A DNA stretch of 64,000 nt from Karstenula rhodostoma CBS 690.94 (GCA_010093485.1 MU001493.1:2158937-2222936); one strand, 5' to 3'; shown: positions 1 to 12,570, counted from the stretch's first letter. Notes: generated by a model not told the origin, from the letters alone. A program made the numbers and translations.

Positions 1-1404
1 AGAATAAGGCTAAAAATAAGGCCTAGTTTAATTTTTCTACTATATCTTTAATATTTATATCGTTTTTTATATTATTTATCGATATAGGGTTATTCTATTT
101 ATAGTAACTAAATATAATATATAATTAACTATAAATAGTAATATTATTTAAAAACTAGTAGTTAATTAATAGAAGTATTTATCGAGACTAAGAATATACT
201 AAAAGATAGTAGGGGTTAAACTACTATTTTATACTAACTAAAATATTTAGTAGAAATACTAATTTTATAATAGAAACCCTAGTAATATTTTTAGAAACTA
301 AATAAAAAATAGGAGCTCTAGAATACTAGATAGTCTTAGAATATTTATTTAGTTACTTATCTTCTTATTATTATATAAAAAGGTATATTAATACTACCTT
401 AAAAACTATCTTAATATAGAGCTATTTATTTCTTTTATTAAGTTTTTACTAATTTAGATATATTTTAAGTATAATTAATATATAACTAGAAGTTATAAGA
501 TAAAATTAGAGAAAAATAAATATAGAAATTAAATATACTAGAACGAGTTATTTTAAAGGGCTTAGATAGACCCTTTAGGTTATTAGTAAAGATTTAAGGA
601 GTGGGTTATTAAGCTATAGAGAAAATAGTATAAAGGAAAGAATAAATAGAATAGATATAAAAAAACTATTAGTAAAAATTAAAAAGTAATATATTTTTAG
701 TATAAACTTTTATATAATTTTTTTTATATAGTATAGAAAATAGTATATTTTTTAGTTAATAGTTAGTATTTTTAAAGAGTAGCCAGAAGCCCTATACCTT
801 AGTTAGGTTTACTAAAAGGAGTAAAAATACTATAATAATTCTATAGATATTCTAGTCTAGGTTTTTATTAGAAATAAATAGAAGAGAAATAATTAGAGAA
901 ATAGTAATAATATAATCTAGAACTATTAGTATATATTAGGTATTTATTTTATACTCTAAATAAAAAATAAGAATAGTAACTATAAAACTATATTCTACTA
1001 AAGTAATCTCCTATTATAAGAAGAATAAGATATCTCTATAGCTAATAATAAATATACTAAATATAGTTTAGGCTATATTTTTATTTATATACACGTAAGT
1101 AGAGGGAATATATAGGAGGGTAACTAGTAAAAAAAAGTAGTTAGTATAGAATATAGGTAAGGGACGAGAATATTTACTTTATTAGGGAGTGTATATATAT
1201 ATTAGATAACTACTACTACTTACTTCTAGTTACTATTTAATAATTAAGTATATTATACTTTAGAATATAAAGTAATTAACCTTTTATATATATAAATTAT
1301 ATAGAAATATTATTATATTAGTATTAAGAATATAAAAGGCTTATATATCTAGGTATTATAGAACTACTATTTTATAAACCCGTAAATAAATAATATTATC
1401 TACG

Positions 1405-1461
1405 CTAATTCTAATTTATATACTATAAAATTATAATTTATAGTATATAAATTAGAATTAG
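1405..1461. repeat. Perfect 25-bp inverted repeat
   Basis: Arms 1405-1429 and 1437-1461 are exact reverse complements separated by 7 bases. Both arms are wholly A/T except for one C or G near each end. A perfect match of this length within randomly mutated AT-rich DNA suggests a structured end such as terminal inverted repeats of a nested element, or a recent fold-back. Confidence 0.7.
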
Positions 1462-4400
1462 TATAGAATTAACTAACCTACCTAAATATAAAAGTTAAAT
1501 ATATTATTAGAAAGGACTATAGCTTTTTACTTTTATAGAACTATAGCTCTAGTACTATTAAATATTATATAGAAGGTAATAGATTATATAAGCTTTTATA
1601 TAATTACTTCTAGAAGGTATTATACTAATATATAGTAATAGTTAGTTATACTAATTCTAATATAAGGCTTAGATAATATTATAACTATTTTAAAAAAATA
1701 GTATAATATTTTCTATATATATTATATATAGTATCTAAGGGTTAAATAGAAGATAATTAAATAAAAAACGATTAAATAAAAAATAATTAAATAGAAGAAA
1801 GGTAGAAAGAAATAGAGTAAGGGGTAGAGGAAGAAGAAGTAGGGTAATAAAAAGTTAAATTATTTTCTAGCCTATTTTATTAAGGAACTCCCCTAAAAGA
1901 GTAAGTAGAGAGCTTAGTAAGATTAACTCTTCTAGGGAGAGAAATATTACTAAAGCGTTATTAATAATCTAATAACTAGAGTTAACTTAAATATAAAAGA
2001 ATATATATTACTAAACCGAGATAGTAACCTTATTATAATTAGGGAAAGACTTATAATTTTTTATAAAAAGATTATAAAAGATAAATACCTATACTAGATA
2101 ATATTTTATTTTCTTTTATTTATTATTTTATCCTATTACCTTTATATTCGTAAAAACGATACTAGTAAAAAAGATATTAATAAAATATTATACTATATTA
2201 CTTCTATTTAAAAATAGTACTATAAAAGCTTACTCTATTAGGTACTATAACTTAATAAACTAGTTAATAGTCTTATTATTAATAGATATTAGTCCCTCTA
2301 TTAGGCTATAGAACTACTCTTCTTACTTTTAATACTACTAATATACCTTCTAGAGTTATATCTCTATAATATTACTACTCTCTACTAACTTTTAATAGAA
2401 GATAACTATAGTAAATAAGATTTTAATAACTATATAAATATTTATTATAGTATTCCTATAATTCTTAAGAATTATTTTAATTATATCTATCCTAATAATA
2501 ATATTTTATATATATCCTATTTATAATAAAGGGCCAGACTAATAATATATAGCCTTAAAAAGATCTCTAAGAATATTAATTATAAGAAATATTTAAAGGG
2601 ACCCTTATATATAGGTAACTATAAGGTTTTATAGGTAAAAAAAAGCTAGATTAAAATAGAGAATAAGAAAGATAGTAAAGGAAGTAAAAATATAATTAGA
2701 AATAAGAATAGAATAGGTAACTAGAATAGTAAAGAAAGTAAAGATATAATCGGGAATAAAGACGGAACGGATAACTAGGGGTATAGAAAAAAAAGTATTT
2801 TAGAGTTTAAGAATACCTCTCGATATAAGTATACCTTTCCTACTTTTAAATTTTACTAACTATATTACTAGTATTACCTTTTAGTACCACGACTATATAA
2901 CTAATATAACTAATAAAGAAATAGAGATTATCTAATTCTATATTATAGTAATCTACTAATAATAGCTTATAAGGTAACTCTAGTTTTTTAGTTTATAAAA
3001 ATATATAGTTTTATAAAATTCTTTTTACTATTATATACCCTTTTAATATCTAGATAGGTTAATTATACTTTAATTAGTTATAATATAGACGGAGTAATAT
3101 AAAAGAGACCTAGAATAAAATTAATAGTATAATAGGCTAGATTAAAGAAATAGATATTAACTTTACTATAGGTTTATAGTAAAAGGGCTCCCCTTAATCT
3201 TTATTTAATATTATAGAGGTACTATAGTAGTTACCACTATATATTATTATTATAAACCCTTTTAATTACCTTATACTTTAATTATATAATTATTTATCTT
3301 TAATAAGTATATAGATTTATAATAAGTAGATAGACTATTAAGTAGCTCCCTTATTACTAATATCTCTCTAGGGTAATTAAAGTAAATAGGATTATAAAAT
3401 AGGTTAGGTAATTCTATACTAGGGGGAGAATTAGAATAAACCTAACTAAGAGATATAAATATTTTAGTATAATAATTATATACTCTATAATAAGTCTTAT
3501 AAGGAAAAAGGTTTAAACTAGCTATTAAGATATACTAATAATTTTAATAAGAATCCGAGTAACTAATAATATAAGTAGATATTTAATAAGTTTATAAATA
3601 TATTATATACTTTAAAACTCTCCCCCCTTATTATACCTTTTCTATAGGGGAAACGGTATTATAAGAATAGAAATAAATAGTAGTTTAGTTTAAAATCTAA
3701 TACCTAGATAGATTAGAATTATATTATTTATAATAAAATTTATCTTTTCTTACTTAGAGTAATCTCTATTATTCTATAACTAAAGTTCTATATCTTTAAA
3801 TTTATCTAGTTCTATTTTATTAAATCTTAGAAAATTTATTTAAGTATAGTATATTATTTTTTAGTATATACTATTAGAAATAAAAAGCTATTAAATAAGA
3901 AAGTCTTAGTTATTATTTAATATAAATATAGTTCCGTTTATAAAAAGTACCTATTATAAAAGGCTAGACTTTCTAAACTATAAATTTCTAATACTTAGAC
4001 CTATATTAACGAGTTTATTATTAGTATCCTTTAATTATTATATAGGTTAGGTACTTTTATAAAAGAGAAATTATAACCTATATACTAAAATTATAGTAAA
4101 CTCGATAGTATACTTTTAGAGATCTAAATTCTATTTAAATTTAAAAATATCTAACTTAGTAGATATTATTATTTTAGAATATATATAATATTCTATTATT
4201 TAATTTATACTCCCTTCTATCTTAATAAGGCGAGCTATTTTAATAATAAGTTACTAGAGATATTCTATTATAGATAAATACTTATATAAAAGTATAGTAA
4301 AATATTATCCTTTAAAGATAGTAATAGATATATAATAAGTAGGTTAGTATTAGTTTTTATATAAGCTAATACTTAGTCTAGAATAAGGTAAGATAGATTA

Positions 4401-5936
4401 TAGGACTAATTATATATTAAATAGCTATCTAGAAAAACTTTTTTCCTTATTATATATATTATATAAAATTCGGAGCCTATATAAAAAAAAAAGATTCGAC
4501 TATATAATTATATTTTCTTTACTTTTTAATAGGGATAGACTATAAATAGTAGAGACTTTTATTTTAATCTAAACTTTACCTTAAAGACTTCTAATAAAAT
4601 ATAATAAATATTTTAATACTTTTTTATAATATTTAGGGATTTTTATAGTTAGACTAGTACCTAATAAGGTATTTTAATATTTTCTAATAATAGGAAGTAA
4701 TATAATAGGGATAAGGGATTACCTTCTAAAGAAATAAATAGAACTTATAATAAATATAACTAATAAGGCTACTTCGAGATACTAGTATTATTTTCGGGTT
4801 CGTGAAAAGCCCTAATATAGGTATGGGGAGATTTAGCTAAAACCTCTACTAACTAATCTAGATAGACTATAACCTAACTAAAATCCCTAGTATTACTAAA
4901 AGTATTATTTTAATTAGTATAAGTTATAGTTCCTCTATTACTTACTTAAGTATTATTCTAATTATTAGTTATATTAGAATAATTTAGGATTATATTCGAG
5001 TTACTAGATATTCTAACTACTTTAAATAGTAAATAGATCTATAAAGTATAAGTATATAATCTATATAATAATTATATTAACTTTTACTAATTTCTTATAC
5101 TTTTCTATATCTAGATTTAAGGGTTAGAAACTAGAATACTATCTAAAAGTAAGAGAATTTAAATAACCCTAATAAAAATATAATATAAAAGTAAATAGAA
5201 AATTATAATATTAATAATAAATAGAGGATTAAACTCTTATATCTATATTTATAACCTTTTCTATAGAGTATATATACTTAAGGTATTATTTATTTAAATA
5301 TTAATCCCTCTTTAGCTATTAATATATATATTAGATATAGTACCTATATCTAGTATATATTTAAAACTTTAAGGATATAGTCTATATTCTATAGTTATAT
5401 TCTAATCTAATAGCGCGAATAGTCTAGACTAAATAAAAGTAAAATTAAGCTAGACTATACCTATATATAAGGGAATAGAAATAACTAGGGAAATTATATA
5501 ATTTTTTATTAAATACTAATAAGGACGATAATAGGAGATTAAAGACTAAATATAATATAGAATAATTATAAGTAAAATATAGTACTTTTAGTAATATATA
5601 GAAATTATATATTATTTTTCTATAATTATACCTCCTTTCTATAGTTTATATTTATTTACTATACTCTCGTTTTTTAATACTCTCTTACTATCTATAAGCC
5701 ACTATATATTTAATATAGCTTAGAAGGTAATACCTATATTCTAGTATATAATACTAGTCTAGGTTTATAGGGGGTATATAGTTATATTACTATACTCTAG
5801 TAAATTTAATAATAATTCTATAGAAATTAGTATATATTATTTAGAAACTAAATTAAATAGGCTTTTAGAATTATAATATAGAGGATATATCTCCTTCTAA
5901 TAATTATTATATTTTAAATAATAATATATACTATAT

Positions 5937-6084
5937 TATTTCCTTATAAATATATACTATAGTAATTATATAAAAGAATTACTATTTTATACTTAAACTT
6001 AGCCAAGCCTTAGTAAGTATTTAATCTAGTAGTTTTTTAGTATTAAAAGTAACTACTTTAGGCGTGGCGCCCCTCTTAATATCT
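5937..6084 (-). pseudogene. RIP-mutated partial copy of an APH-like kinase gene
   Basis: The plus-strand sequence aligns with the intact phosphotransferase gene at about 9779-9895 and 9972-10012. Nearly every difference is C to T or G to A in the AT block relative to the gene, the signature of RIP. A 16-base stretch (6061-6076) is identical to 9985-10000. About 75 bases present in the gene are missing in between. The piece therefore derives from this gene or a close paralogue and was hit by RIP as a duplicated sequence. Confidence 0.75.
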
Positions 6085-6181
6085 ATAAAACTAGGAATAC
6101 TTCTACTATTTAGTTTATTAGTAATAATACCTTCTATAAAGTTAGAAATAGTAAGTAAATATTTATATTATTATATAGTCC

Positions 6182-6424
6182 TTATATAGGGGTTTTTAGA
6201 GTAAAACCTTATATAAAGGTTTTTAGAGTAAAACCTTATATAGGGGTTTCTAGAGCGAAACCTTATATAGGGGTTTTTAGAGTAAAACCTTATATAGGGG
6301 TTTTTAGAGCGAAACCTTATATAGGGGTTTCTAGAGTAAAACCTTATATAGGGGTTTTTAGAATAAAACCTTATATAGGGGTTTTTAGAGTAAGACCTTA
6401 TATAACGGGCTTTAGAAAAACCTT
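6182..6424. repeat. 27-bp tandem repeat, about 9 units
   Basis: Head-to-tail units of 27 bases begin with TTATATAGGGG and end with AAAACC. The last unit is degenerate. Variation between units is mainly G/A or T/C, consistent with RIP acting after amplification. There are no spacers between units, so this is a minisatellite and not a CRISPR array. Confidence 0.9.
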
Positions 6425-8311
6425 ATAACTAAGAGGGACTTATTATAGCTTCCTATAATATATATTAAACTCACGTAATACTATAGAATTAAGGTATTTA
6501 TAATTTTCCTATTTAATAAGAGTATTATTAAGGTATAGATAATATAGTAGAATTTTTTAGGTTAGATATATTAGTAATAAGTATTAATATAGTAATACTA
6601 GCCCCACTAATAGGCTATCTAGTTAGATAGTAACTTTACCTAATATATTAATAGAAAAACTTTAGTTATCTATTATAACTTAACCCTACTATTAAAATAT
6701 TTAGTATTAACTTATTATAAGGATATATAAAATATCTTTACTACTTTTATAATTAAATTCTTAAGTTAAAAACTATAGGTTTTCCTATATAATAGAAACT
6801 AATTAACTAAAAGCTACTAATTAAAAGCTACCTACTATATTAAATCTAGTTCTAAATCGCTCGCGATCCCCTATAGTAGAATAAGTATAACTATAAGTAT
6901 AACTATTAATAATAAATATATAGAGAATAACTAAAAGCTTCGGGAATTATTTTTATAATATATAGGTATAAGGTGCTATTCTATAAAACTATCTCTACTA
7001 AAAATTATAGATAAGTAAAAATAGTAAAGTTAGAAGCTAGATAGATTCTTATAAAAATATAATATAAGGACTATTTATAAAAAAAATAGTAGTTATAATA
7101 TAGAAATTAGATACTAGATAGGTTAGAAAATTTAAAATTATAATAAAAGAAGATTACTAAGTAATTACTATATACTATTTATTAACTTCTATAGTTATAA
7201 TCTTTTTAGATAGTATAGAATATTATTAGATAATAGTAAATATAACTATTAAATATATTATATAGAGTAGAATATTATTATATACCCCCTAAGTTTAGAA
7301 TTATTTTATTATAGAGGTGGTATAGAATAGAAATAAAGGGCGAAGAGAATACTAAGTTAGAGAAAGTAAAGTTTAAGTTAGTAAATCCATTTTTAAGGTA
7401 TATAATAAAAAGCTCTACTACCTAAATTATAAAAGGTAAGAATATTATTATTATTAACGAAAGTATTATTAGTAAAGGTATATCTAGTAGAGGTATAGGA
7501 AGTATTATTATCTACTAGTCTAAACTAATTAGCTAATATATAATATAATAAGAGAGGTAATATATACGTTTATTCTAAATTATCTCTATTAATAACCTAT
7601 TAATAGGCTTTTCTAAGTAAGCTTAATACCCTATTAATATTAGTTAAAGTCTTAAAATAGGGAATAAAAATACTACTTTCTATAATTAGAATAGTTAATA
7701 TCCCTCTAGGTAGCTTAACTATTACCTTTTATATTTATAATCTTCTAGTCTAATCTAATAGTAAATTATATACTACTAAGTAATAGTTAATATAGTATAA
7801 TAACTATTCGAGTTTATTAGAAGAAAGAGTATATAGTAAAGAGAATAACACTAGATAAAAGATAAAATCTTCTAGGCCTAATAAAGTAAGTCTCTATATC
7901 TAAGCCTCGTTTAGCTTCTTCCCGTTAAAAGTTATATGGCGAACTGGGAGGGGAACTTCTTTATTAATTAGGTAAGCTATAAGACTGAGAGTCTTCTGTA
8001 TCTTTATTTAGGTATATAGCTTGGACAAAATTTTATCTATCCTTTACTATTCATTCTCCGAGCTAAGACGGAATAATCTTTTTTAAATATCCTGCAGGTC
8101 CTTGTATATCTCTTCTATCATGATTTTTGATGCGTGGTGGAGGACTGGTATGCGAAACTCACAGCTGTGGTTTTTAAAGCGAAACTAGCGTTTTTATATT
8201 TCAGCTTCAGCAATCCTGCCACGTTGACTAAGAGTTTCCGTTAGTGACAAGCGCTTCCACATAGCTGCTGATTGGTCTTTAAACTAAGAGCCCAGGCCGC
8301 TTAACAGGTCC

Positions 8312-8960
8312 GCATGTGCACATTGATCGGTTGGTGGAAGCGATGTTGCATGCCCCGCAGCCACCCCACCGAGATATTGTTAGAACTCATTGTCGATTAA
8401 GAGTACAAACCAATTGCACTATGGACCTCTGTACGAGGATAAATATCGATTATAGACATGAATGTTGAGATACAGCGCTCTAAATCTTGGCATTGTTAAT
8501 GGCCCCACATTTAAGAGAAGTTTTAGAAAGAAGTTTCGGCGAAAGTTCGCATTCGTACCACGAGCAGCATGCACGCGTCCTTCTACAGGCCAGGATGCGT
8601 ATACAGCCATGTTCTACAGGATTGGGAAGCAGTACTGCCATCGGTTAGACGGTAGAAGCGATATTTCACAAGGTAGGCAGTAGCACTCTACACGCGCGTG
8701 CCACACAGCCACCCCACTGGATGTTATTAGGATATAAGTTTAATATTGTAGTGCTTTCCGTGATATCGCTGGGAATAGGATTGATAACTGGCTCGGTAGT
8801 ACCTAGTTAGTAGATATACAGATGTGTATACAGCTATATTCAGGATGGGGGGACGGAAGCAGCACTATCGGTTAGACGGCGGAAGCGATGTTTACAATGT
8901 ACCTTACGCAGCAGCGTCCCTACACGAGCAGCGCGTGCCGCGCAGCTGTACAGTGATAGA
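8312..8960. repeat. Three diverged copies of a dispersed repeat unit
   Basis: The phrase ATCGGTTAGACGGCGGAAGC, or a variant of it, recurs near 8327, 8640 and 8868, each followed by a GCGATGTT-like word. The first two copies also share a downstream CAGCCACCCCAC(C/T) block (about 8360 and 8706) and the last two share an upstream 'tatacagc..t' block. The units are imperfect and unequally spaced. No protein can be read through them. They look like an old local triplication at the edge of the RIP block. Confidence 0.55.
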
Positions 8961-9069
8961 TATATATAAGTTCGAACGCAACGATATAGCACTATCACTC
9001 ATCGCCTCTCTTACCACCTTCCCACAATCATCTTGCTACTACCAGTATCACATCTTTCAATTGTTCCCG

Positions 9070-9213
9070 ATGGCAATCGTCACCCCCATCCCACCTGTTA
9101 ACATGGCGAAGTGCCCCCAGTGCGGATACAACAATATATCTGGCAAGAAAAAATGTAAAGGGACACTACTGGATGGTACTACCTGCGGTGCTGAACTCTT
9201 TACCATCGCTTAA
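9070..9213 (+). CDS. Small zinc-ribbon-like protein, 47 aa (hypothetical)
   Basis: An ATG at 9070 opens a 47-residue frame. From residue 13 it reads AKCPQCGYNN and continues with two more cysteines, giving a CxxC-x10-C-x9-C pattern and a lysine run, as in small zinc-binding ribbons. The same frame is open further upstream to 8824, but that part is repeat-derived and lacks coding character, so the short start is preferred. It converges with the phosphotransferase gene, 158 bp away. Function is unknown. It could be a chance ORF, though four ordered cysteines in 47 residues argue against that. Confidence 0.4.
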   Translation: MAIVTPIPPVNMAKCPQCGYNNISGKKKCKGTLLDGTTCGAELFTIA

Positions 9214-9371
9214 ATGGTAATATAATTCCCACACTATGTTTAACTTCCAGTAACGGTCATTTGCAGTTTTATCCCAAACATGACCGAAGACTTGGTGGAC
9301 ATATCTCAGGACGCACTGAAGGGGGAATGGTGTTTCCTTCTGACATTCATTAGGTTTTGAATAATAATATA

Positions 9372-10298
9372 CTATCCTGCCAGCCATGCCTGCCACTTCT
9401 TAGTGAAGTCTTCAAACCCATCTACCCCGAGTGCTATTTGAACCTCTCTTCTCCACCATAATGGATCTTCTTCCTTGCTTGATGCGGGCAAGTCCATGCC
9501 ACCCGATATGCGGAACTTCGTTCTGATCCATCCGCGCGGAAAGTAGCCTGCAATCTCGAAATCTATGATCCCAATTGTCCCATCTTCTGGCTCATATTCG
9601 ACAATGATATTAGAAGGTCCAAGATCAGCATGATAGAAAAAGAAAGTTGAACAGTCCATCCCAATTGTAGCGCATGTATCTTGGAGTGAGGTGAAGTCGT
9701 CGACGCCGCGGGGTTGGAGGTAGTACTCCGGAATAACTTGGCCGTCGACGCCAGAGAGCATCTTCCCCTCCCACTCCGCCATCTCCTTGCAGATGCGCAC
9801 TATAGCAGCTACGTAGAAGCGCCGCCATTCCATGCTCAGACTTGGCCAAGCCTCAGCAAGTGTCCGGCCCGGTAGTCTCTCAAGGAAAAGGTATGACCGG
9901 CCCTTTTCAACGACATAGTGTAATACCTTAGGCGTCTTGAAACTACGGCTTTGCTGTTGAACAAAGTCCAAAGTGACTGCTTCAGGCGTGGCGCCCCTCT
10001 CAACATCCCTGACTTTGCAGAAGGCGTTGTTGCCAATAGACCAAACGGCGGAAGTATCCCCAGCTTCATGGACCAGTTTAATATAGGGGCTGTCCGGCTC
10101 TGTGGTCTTCCAGTCACAATGAGTGGGCGCTTGTGTTATCGCATAGCTTGAATGATCGTCGCTGTCTTCCCAGGTAGCGTCCTCAGACAAATATGGTAAT
10201 CGACGCAGTATGAGGCTTCCAACGAGCCAAGTATCCGAATCGATTTGTTTCAAGGATTGATTGATATGATCCTTGCCATACGTGCGCTCTACGGCCAT
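9372..10298 (-). CDS. APH/choline-kinase-like phosphotransferase, 308 aa
   Basis: Single-exon gene of the fungal aminoglycoside phosphotransferase-like kinase family, which transfers phosphate from ATP to small molecules of mostly unknown identity. The catalytic loop is seen at residues 223-230 (HADLGPSN: catalytic Asp225, Asn230) and the metal-binding IDFE at 245-248, followed by the typical fungal GYFPRGWIRTKF segment. Residues 89-95 and 136-145 fit the N-lobe. Length and motif spacing are normal, and no stop or frameshift is present. A RIP-mutated partial copy lies 3.3 kb away in the AT block, so the family has been duplicated here. The substrate cannot be inferred. Confidence 0.85.
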   Translation of the reverse strand: MAVERTYGKDHINQSLKQIDSDTWLVGSLILRRLPYLSEDATWEDSDDHSSYAITQAPTHCDWKTTEPDSPYIKLVHEAGDTSAVWSIGNNAFCKVRDVERGATPEAVTLDFVQQQSRSFKTPKVLHYVVEKGRSYLFLERLPGRTLAEAWPSLSMEWRRFYVAAIVRICKEMAEWEGKMLSGVDGQVIPEYYLQPRGVDDFTSLQDTCATIGMDCSTFFFYHADLGPSNIIVEYEPEDGTIGIIDFEIAGYFPRGWIRTKFRISGGMDLPASSKEEDPLWWRREVQIALGVDGFEDFTKKWQAWLAG

Positions 10299-11093
10299 CT
10301 CAAACGTTTTATGTTGTATACCGACACTGAACCGCTCGCGGTGGTTGGCTTGAATCGCGGTAGAGGATTTGAATAACTAGAGGGCGTGAGCCTGGGCAAG
10401 AGATCGAGACGTGGCTACGATATATCGTTTGAGTACTTACAAGCGGCAAAATTGCGCGAGAGACGTTGTGTAGAAGTCGTTACACATTGCGAGAAAGGCA
10501 ACCTGTGGAAAGGCGTTTTGGCAGAGGTGCCTACAGTGGCTCACCCCTCTGCCGTGACTGAGACACGGGTCAGGGTCGGTGCCAATCAACGATGCGCGAG
10601 AATCAAGCTCAGAAAAGGGACCAATCGGCTATGCGTTCCGACACAGGGAGACACGATCGGCAGTCGCGCCCAGAAGTGACCGAACGGTGATTTAGCGGCT
10701 TGGCGTGTTTGACAGATAGCGCCCCGCAACGCCTAGAGCCCGACGCGCAAACGCACCCCGCAAGTGTGCGTGTCTCCATCTCGAACTTCATCGTTGTTAT
10801 TCGAAACAATGGTTCGAACGACTACGGCCGACGAAGAGGGATGCAAAACGAAGGCGCAACCACTGGGCTGGGTATCACCCACAACATGCTACGTGTAACG
10901 GATTCTGCTAACCTTAGATTCTACCTTCCCTCACCGCGCTTGCTTTCACGCTCAGCCGCGTCTACGGTCCGGCACGGCGCGACGTCCATGTGCACCTTCT
11001 CTTCCTCGACCACCACCACTTAATAGTGCATCCCGCCCACATCTTATCGGAAGCAGAACCGACTGCCGGAACCGACCGCGAACAAGTCAGAAT
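10299..11093. other. Intergenic, no supported gene
   Basis: Open frames here are short, overlap on several strands and show no recognisable motif. Some of the stretch may be decayed 5' sequence of the pseudogene starting at 11094. Confidence 0.5.
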
Positions 11094-12077
11094 ATGGGCC
11101 GGATTGGGCGGCTGGAGGGAGGTGAGCCAGAGCTTGTCGCTGCAGCTAGCACTAAGAGGAGCAATTTGCGGACGGTCAAGGAGATCGCGAAATCTCTCGG
11201 GGAGGAGCGCTTCGACATACAACGAAGAGTATAGCGGAACGCGCACTCCTCGGTTCCCACCAACAGAAACCGCCCTCCCCGATTTCAATCCCCACGATGC
11301 AGCCGCTGCGGCCACCGCCTTTTCCATCCCTACGACCATACGCACAGTCGATCGCATCGACCACGAGCTGTAGATCCGTATCATATATCAACACCGAAAC
11401 CAGACATCACCGTTGGGCTCGCACATACGGCATTCGCACAACCGCATCAGCGGCGGTTAGTCGATCAAGCATCTGCTTCAATACTGAGCGATCCATATGT
11501 GGCTGACATGGGTGTACGGTTTCCCTTCATGGTTGTGGAAACGAAAGGCTTGAGTCTGAGCGGGAGTTTGATCAGTGGGCAGAATCAAGCTGCCATCAGT
11601 GGTGCTTGCATGCTCACGATCCTAAAGGACCTCCACTAGACAGCATGGTACACGAGCCCAGAGGCTCACCTTGGGTTCCACACGCCGGATAAGCCAGCAC
11701 CAACTACTATACCGTCAGTCTTGCAACTGACCCCGGTGATTTGCTTTTCTATCGCCACTGAGGGCCCTGTACATGAATTATGGGTGCATTTCGAGCAGGA
11801 AGGCGCGTTTCATATGGAGTTCCTGCAGTCGTGGCGCACTGTACGCGAGCGAGATGCGCGAGGGCTTGTGCATTTTCTGGCTCAGATTATGGCTTGGGTT
11901 AGAGGAAGACTCAAGGATGCGATTGTTGCGAAGCTAGACAAGGTTCCAAGGAATGCCAACGTTTGGATAGCTACTTATCTAGAAAGACGCACTTCAAAAT
12001 TCAACGACTGCAAAACAGACCTGTTCGCATCTGTGCTAATTATGACCATGGGTCCCATATCCAACTCAACTGTTTGA
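11094..12077 (+). pseudogene. Decayed gene for a fungus-specific PD-(D/E)XK-like protein
   Basis: One reading frame runs from ATG 11094 to the stop ending at 12077 (about 327 codons), interrupted by only two in-frame TAG codons, at 11232-11234 and about 11637. Readable blocks are NLRTVKEIAKSLGEERFDIQ, then KPDITVGLAHTAF, then RFPFMVVETKGLSLSG (the ExK of a PD-(D/E)XK-type core), and a C-terminal HELWVHFEQEGAFHM block. These resemble abundant lineage-specific fungal hypothetical proteins with a restriction-endonuclease-like core; the family assignment is from pattern only. CAG to TAG by RIP could have made both stops. Confidence 0.65.
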
Positions 12078-12176
12078 ATTACGAGCGTGGGCTACATGAA
12101 AAACAGGAACGACTGCTGCTAGTGATTACTCACGATCTGTTACTGATTCCTGACAAAGCCAGAACAGTTGCGCTGT

Positions 12177-12549
12177 CTATTGCTGCCACTCGTCTGGAGT
12201 ATTCGCCATGCAGCCATTTGTGACACAGACATCTTCTAGACGTCCAAGATTGTCGTCAAGATCACAGGTCCTAGTCGCAAGCCCAATTTCATCCTTGACG
12301 ATAGTGCATAGTGTCCATGGCAGTAGCTTACTAAAGTCTAGTTGTGGCTGCTCGATACAAGTTGCTATAATACGTTTGTATTGGCGGTTGTTAATAATTC
12401 CAGAGTCGAGCGGCTGTTCTGGTCAGAGCGAGAGAGTAAGAGAGATAATTTCACCATACCACACAAGGCTCATGCTGTAGTAGCTCGGGTTGGGGATTAG
12501 GGGAGGCCATAACGGCCATACCAAATGCTATTAGGCTGGTGAGGAGCAT
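12177..12549 (-). CDS. Small secreted cysteine-containing protein, 108 aa, two exons
   Basis: Exon 1 is 12549-12460 and exon 2 is 12413-12177. The 46-bp intron (12414-12459) starts GTATGG, carries a CTGAC branch-like site and ends AACAG; it joins in phase 0 and closes in frame. The first 15 residues (MLLTSLIAFGMAVMA) look like a signal peptide ending in an AxA-type site. The mature chain of about 93 residues has six cysteines, two of them in exon 2 as CVTNGC. A TATA-like element lies about 70 bp upstream of the ATG. No known family is recognised. Size, signal and cysteine count match candidate apoplastic effectors, but that role is inference. It lies between two decayed genes. Confidence 0.6.
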
Positions 12550-12570
12550 TGTGTTGTGGAGAAGTGGGTG

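Larger units (their letters stand above)
1..7920. repeat. AT-rich RIP-like block of decayed repeats
   Basis: Almost all C:G pairs are lost and TpA steps dominate, as expected when RIP converts CpA to TpA on both strands. No open frame of useful length survives on either strand, whereas the flanking 55 kb has many. Short islands that kept G and C occur around 4795-4835, 6061-6076 and 6855-6870. The block fades into normal composition between about 7900 and 8100. It probably consists of former transposable elements, but no transposase or reverse transcriptase motif can be read, so no element family is named. One segment (5937-6084) is recognisable as a mutated copy of a cellular gene. Confidence 0.85.

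Noticed and set aside
6182..6424. Possible CRISPR array
   Set aside because: The 27-bp units follow each other directly with no unique spacers, and the genome is fungal.
8824..9069. Extended N-terminus of the zinc-ribbon ORF
   Set aside because: This part overlaps the triplicated repeat and lacks coding character; the start at 9070 is simpler.
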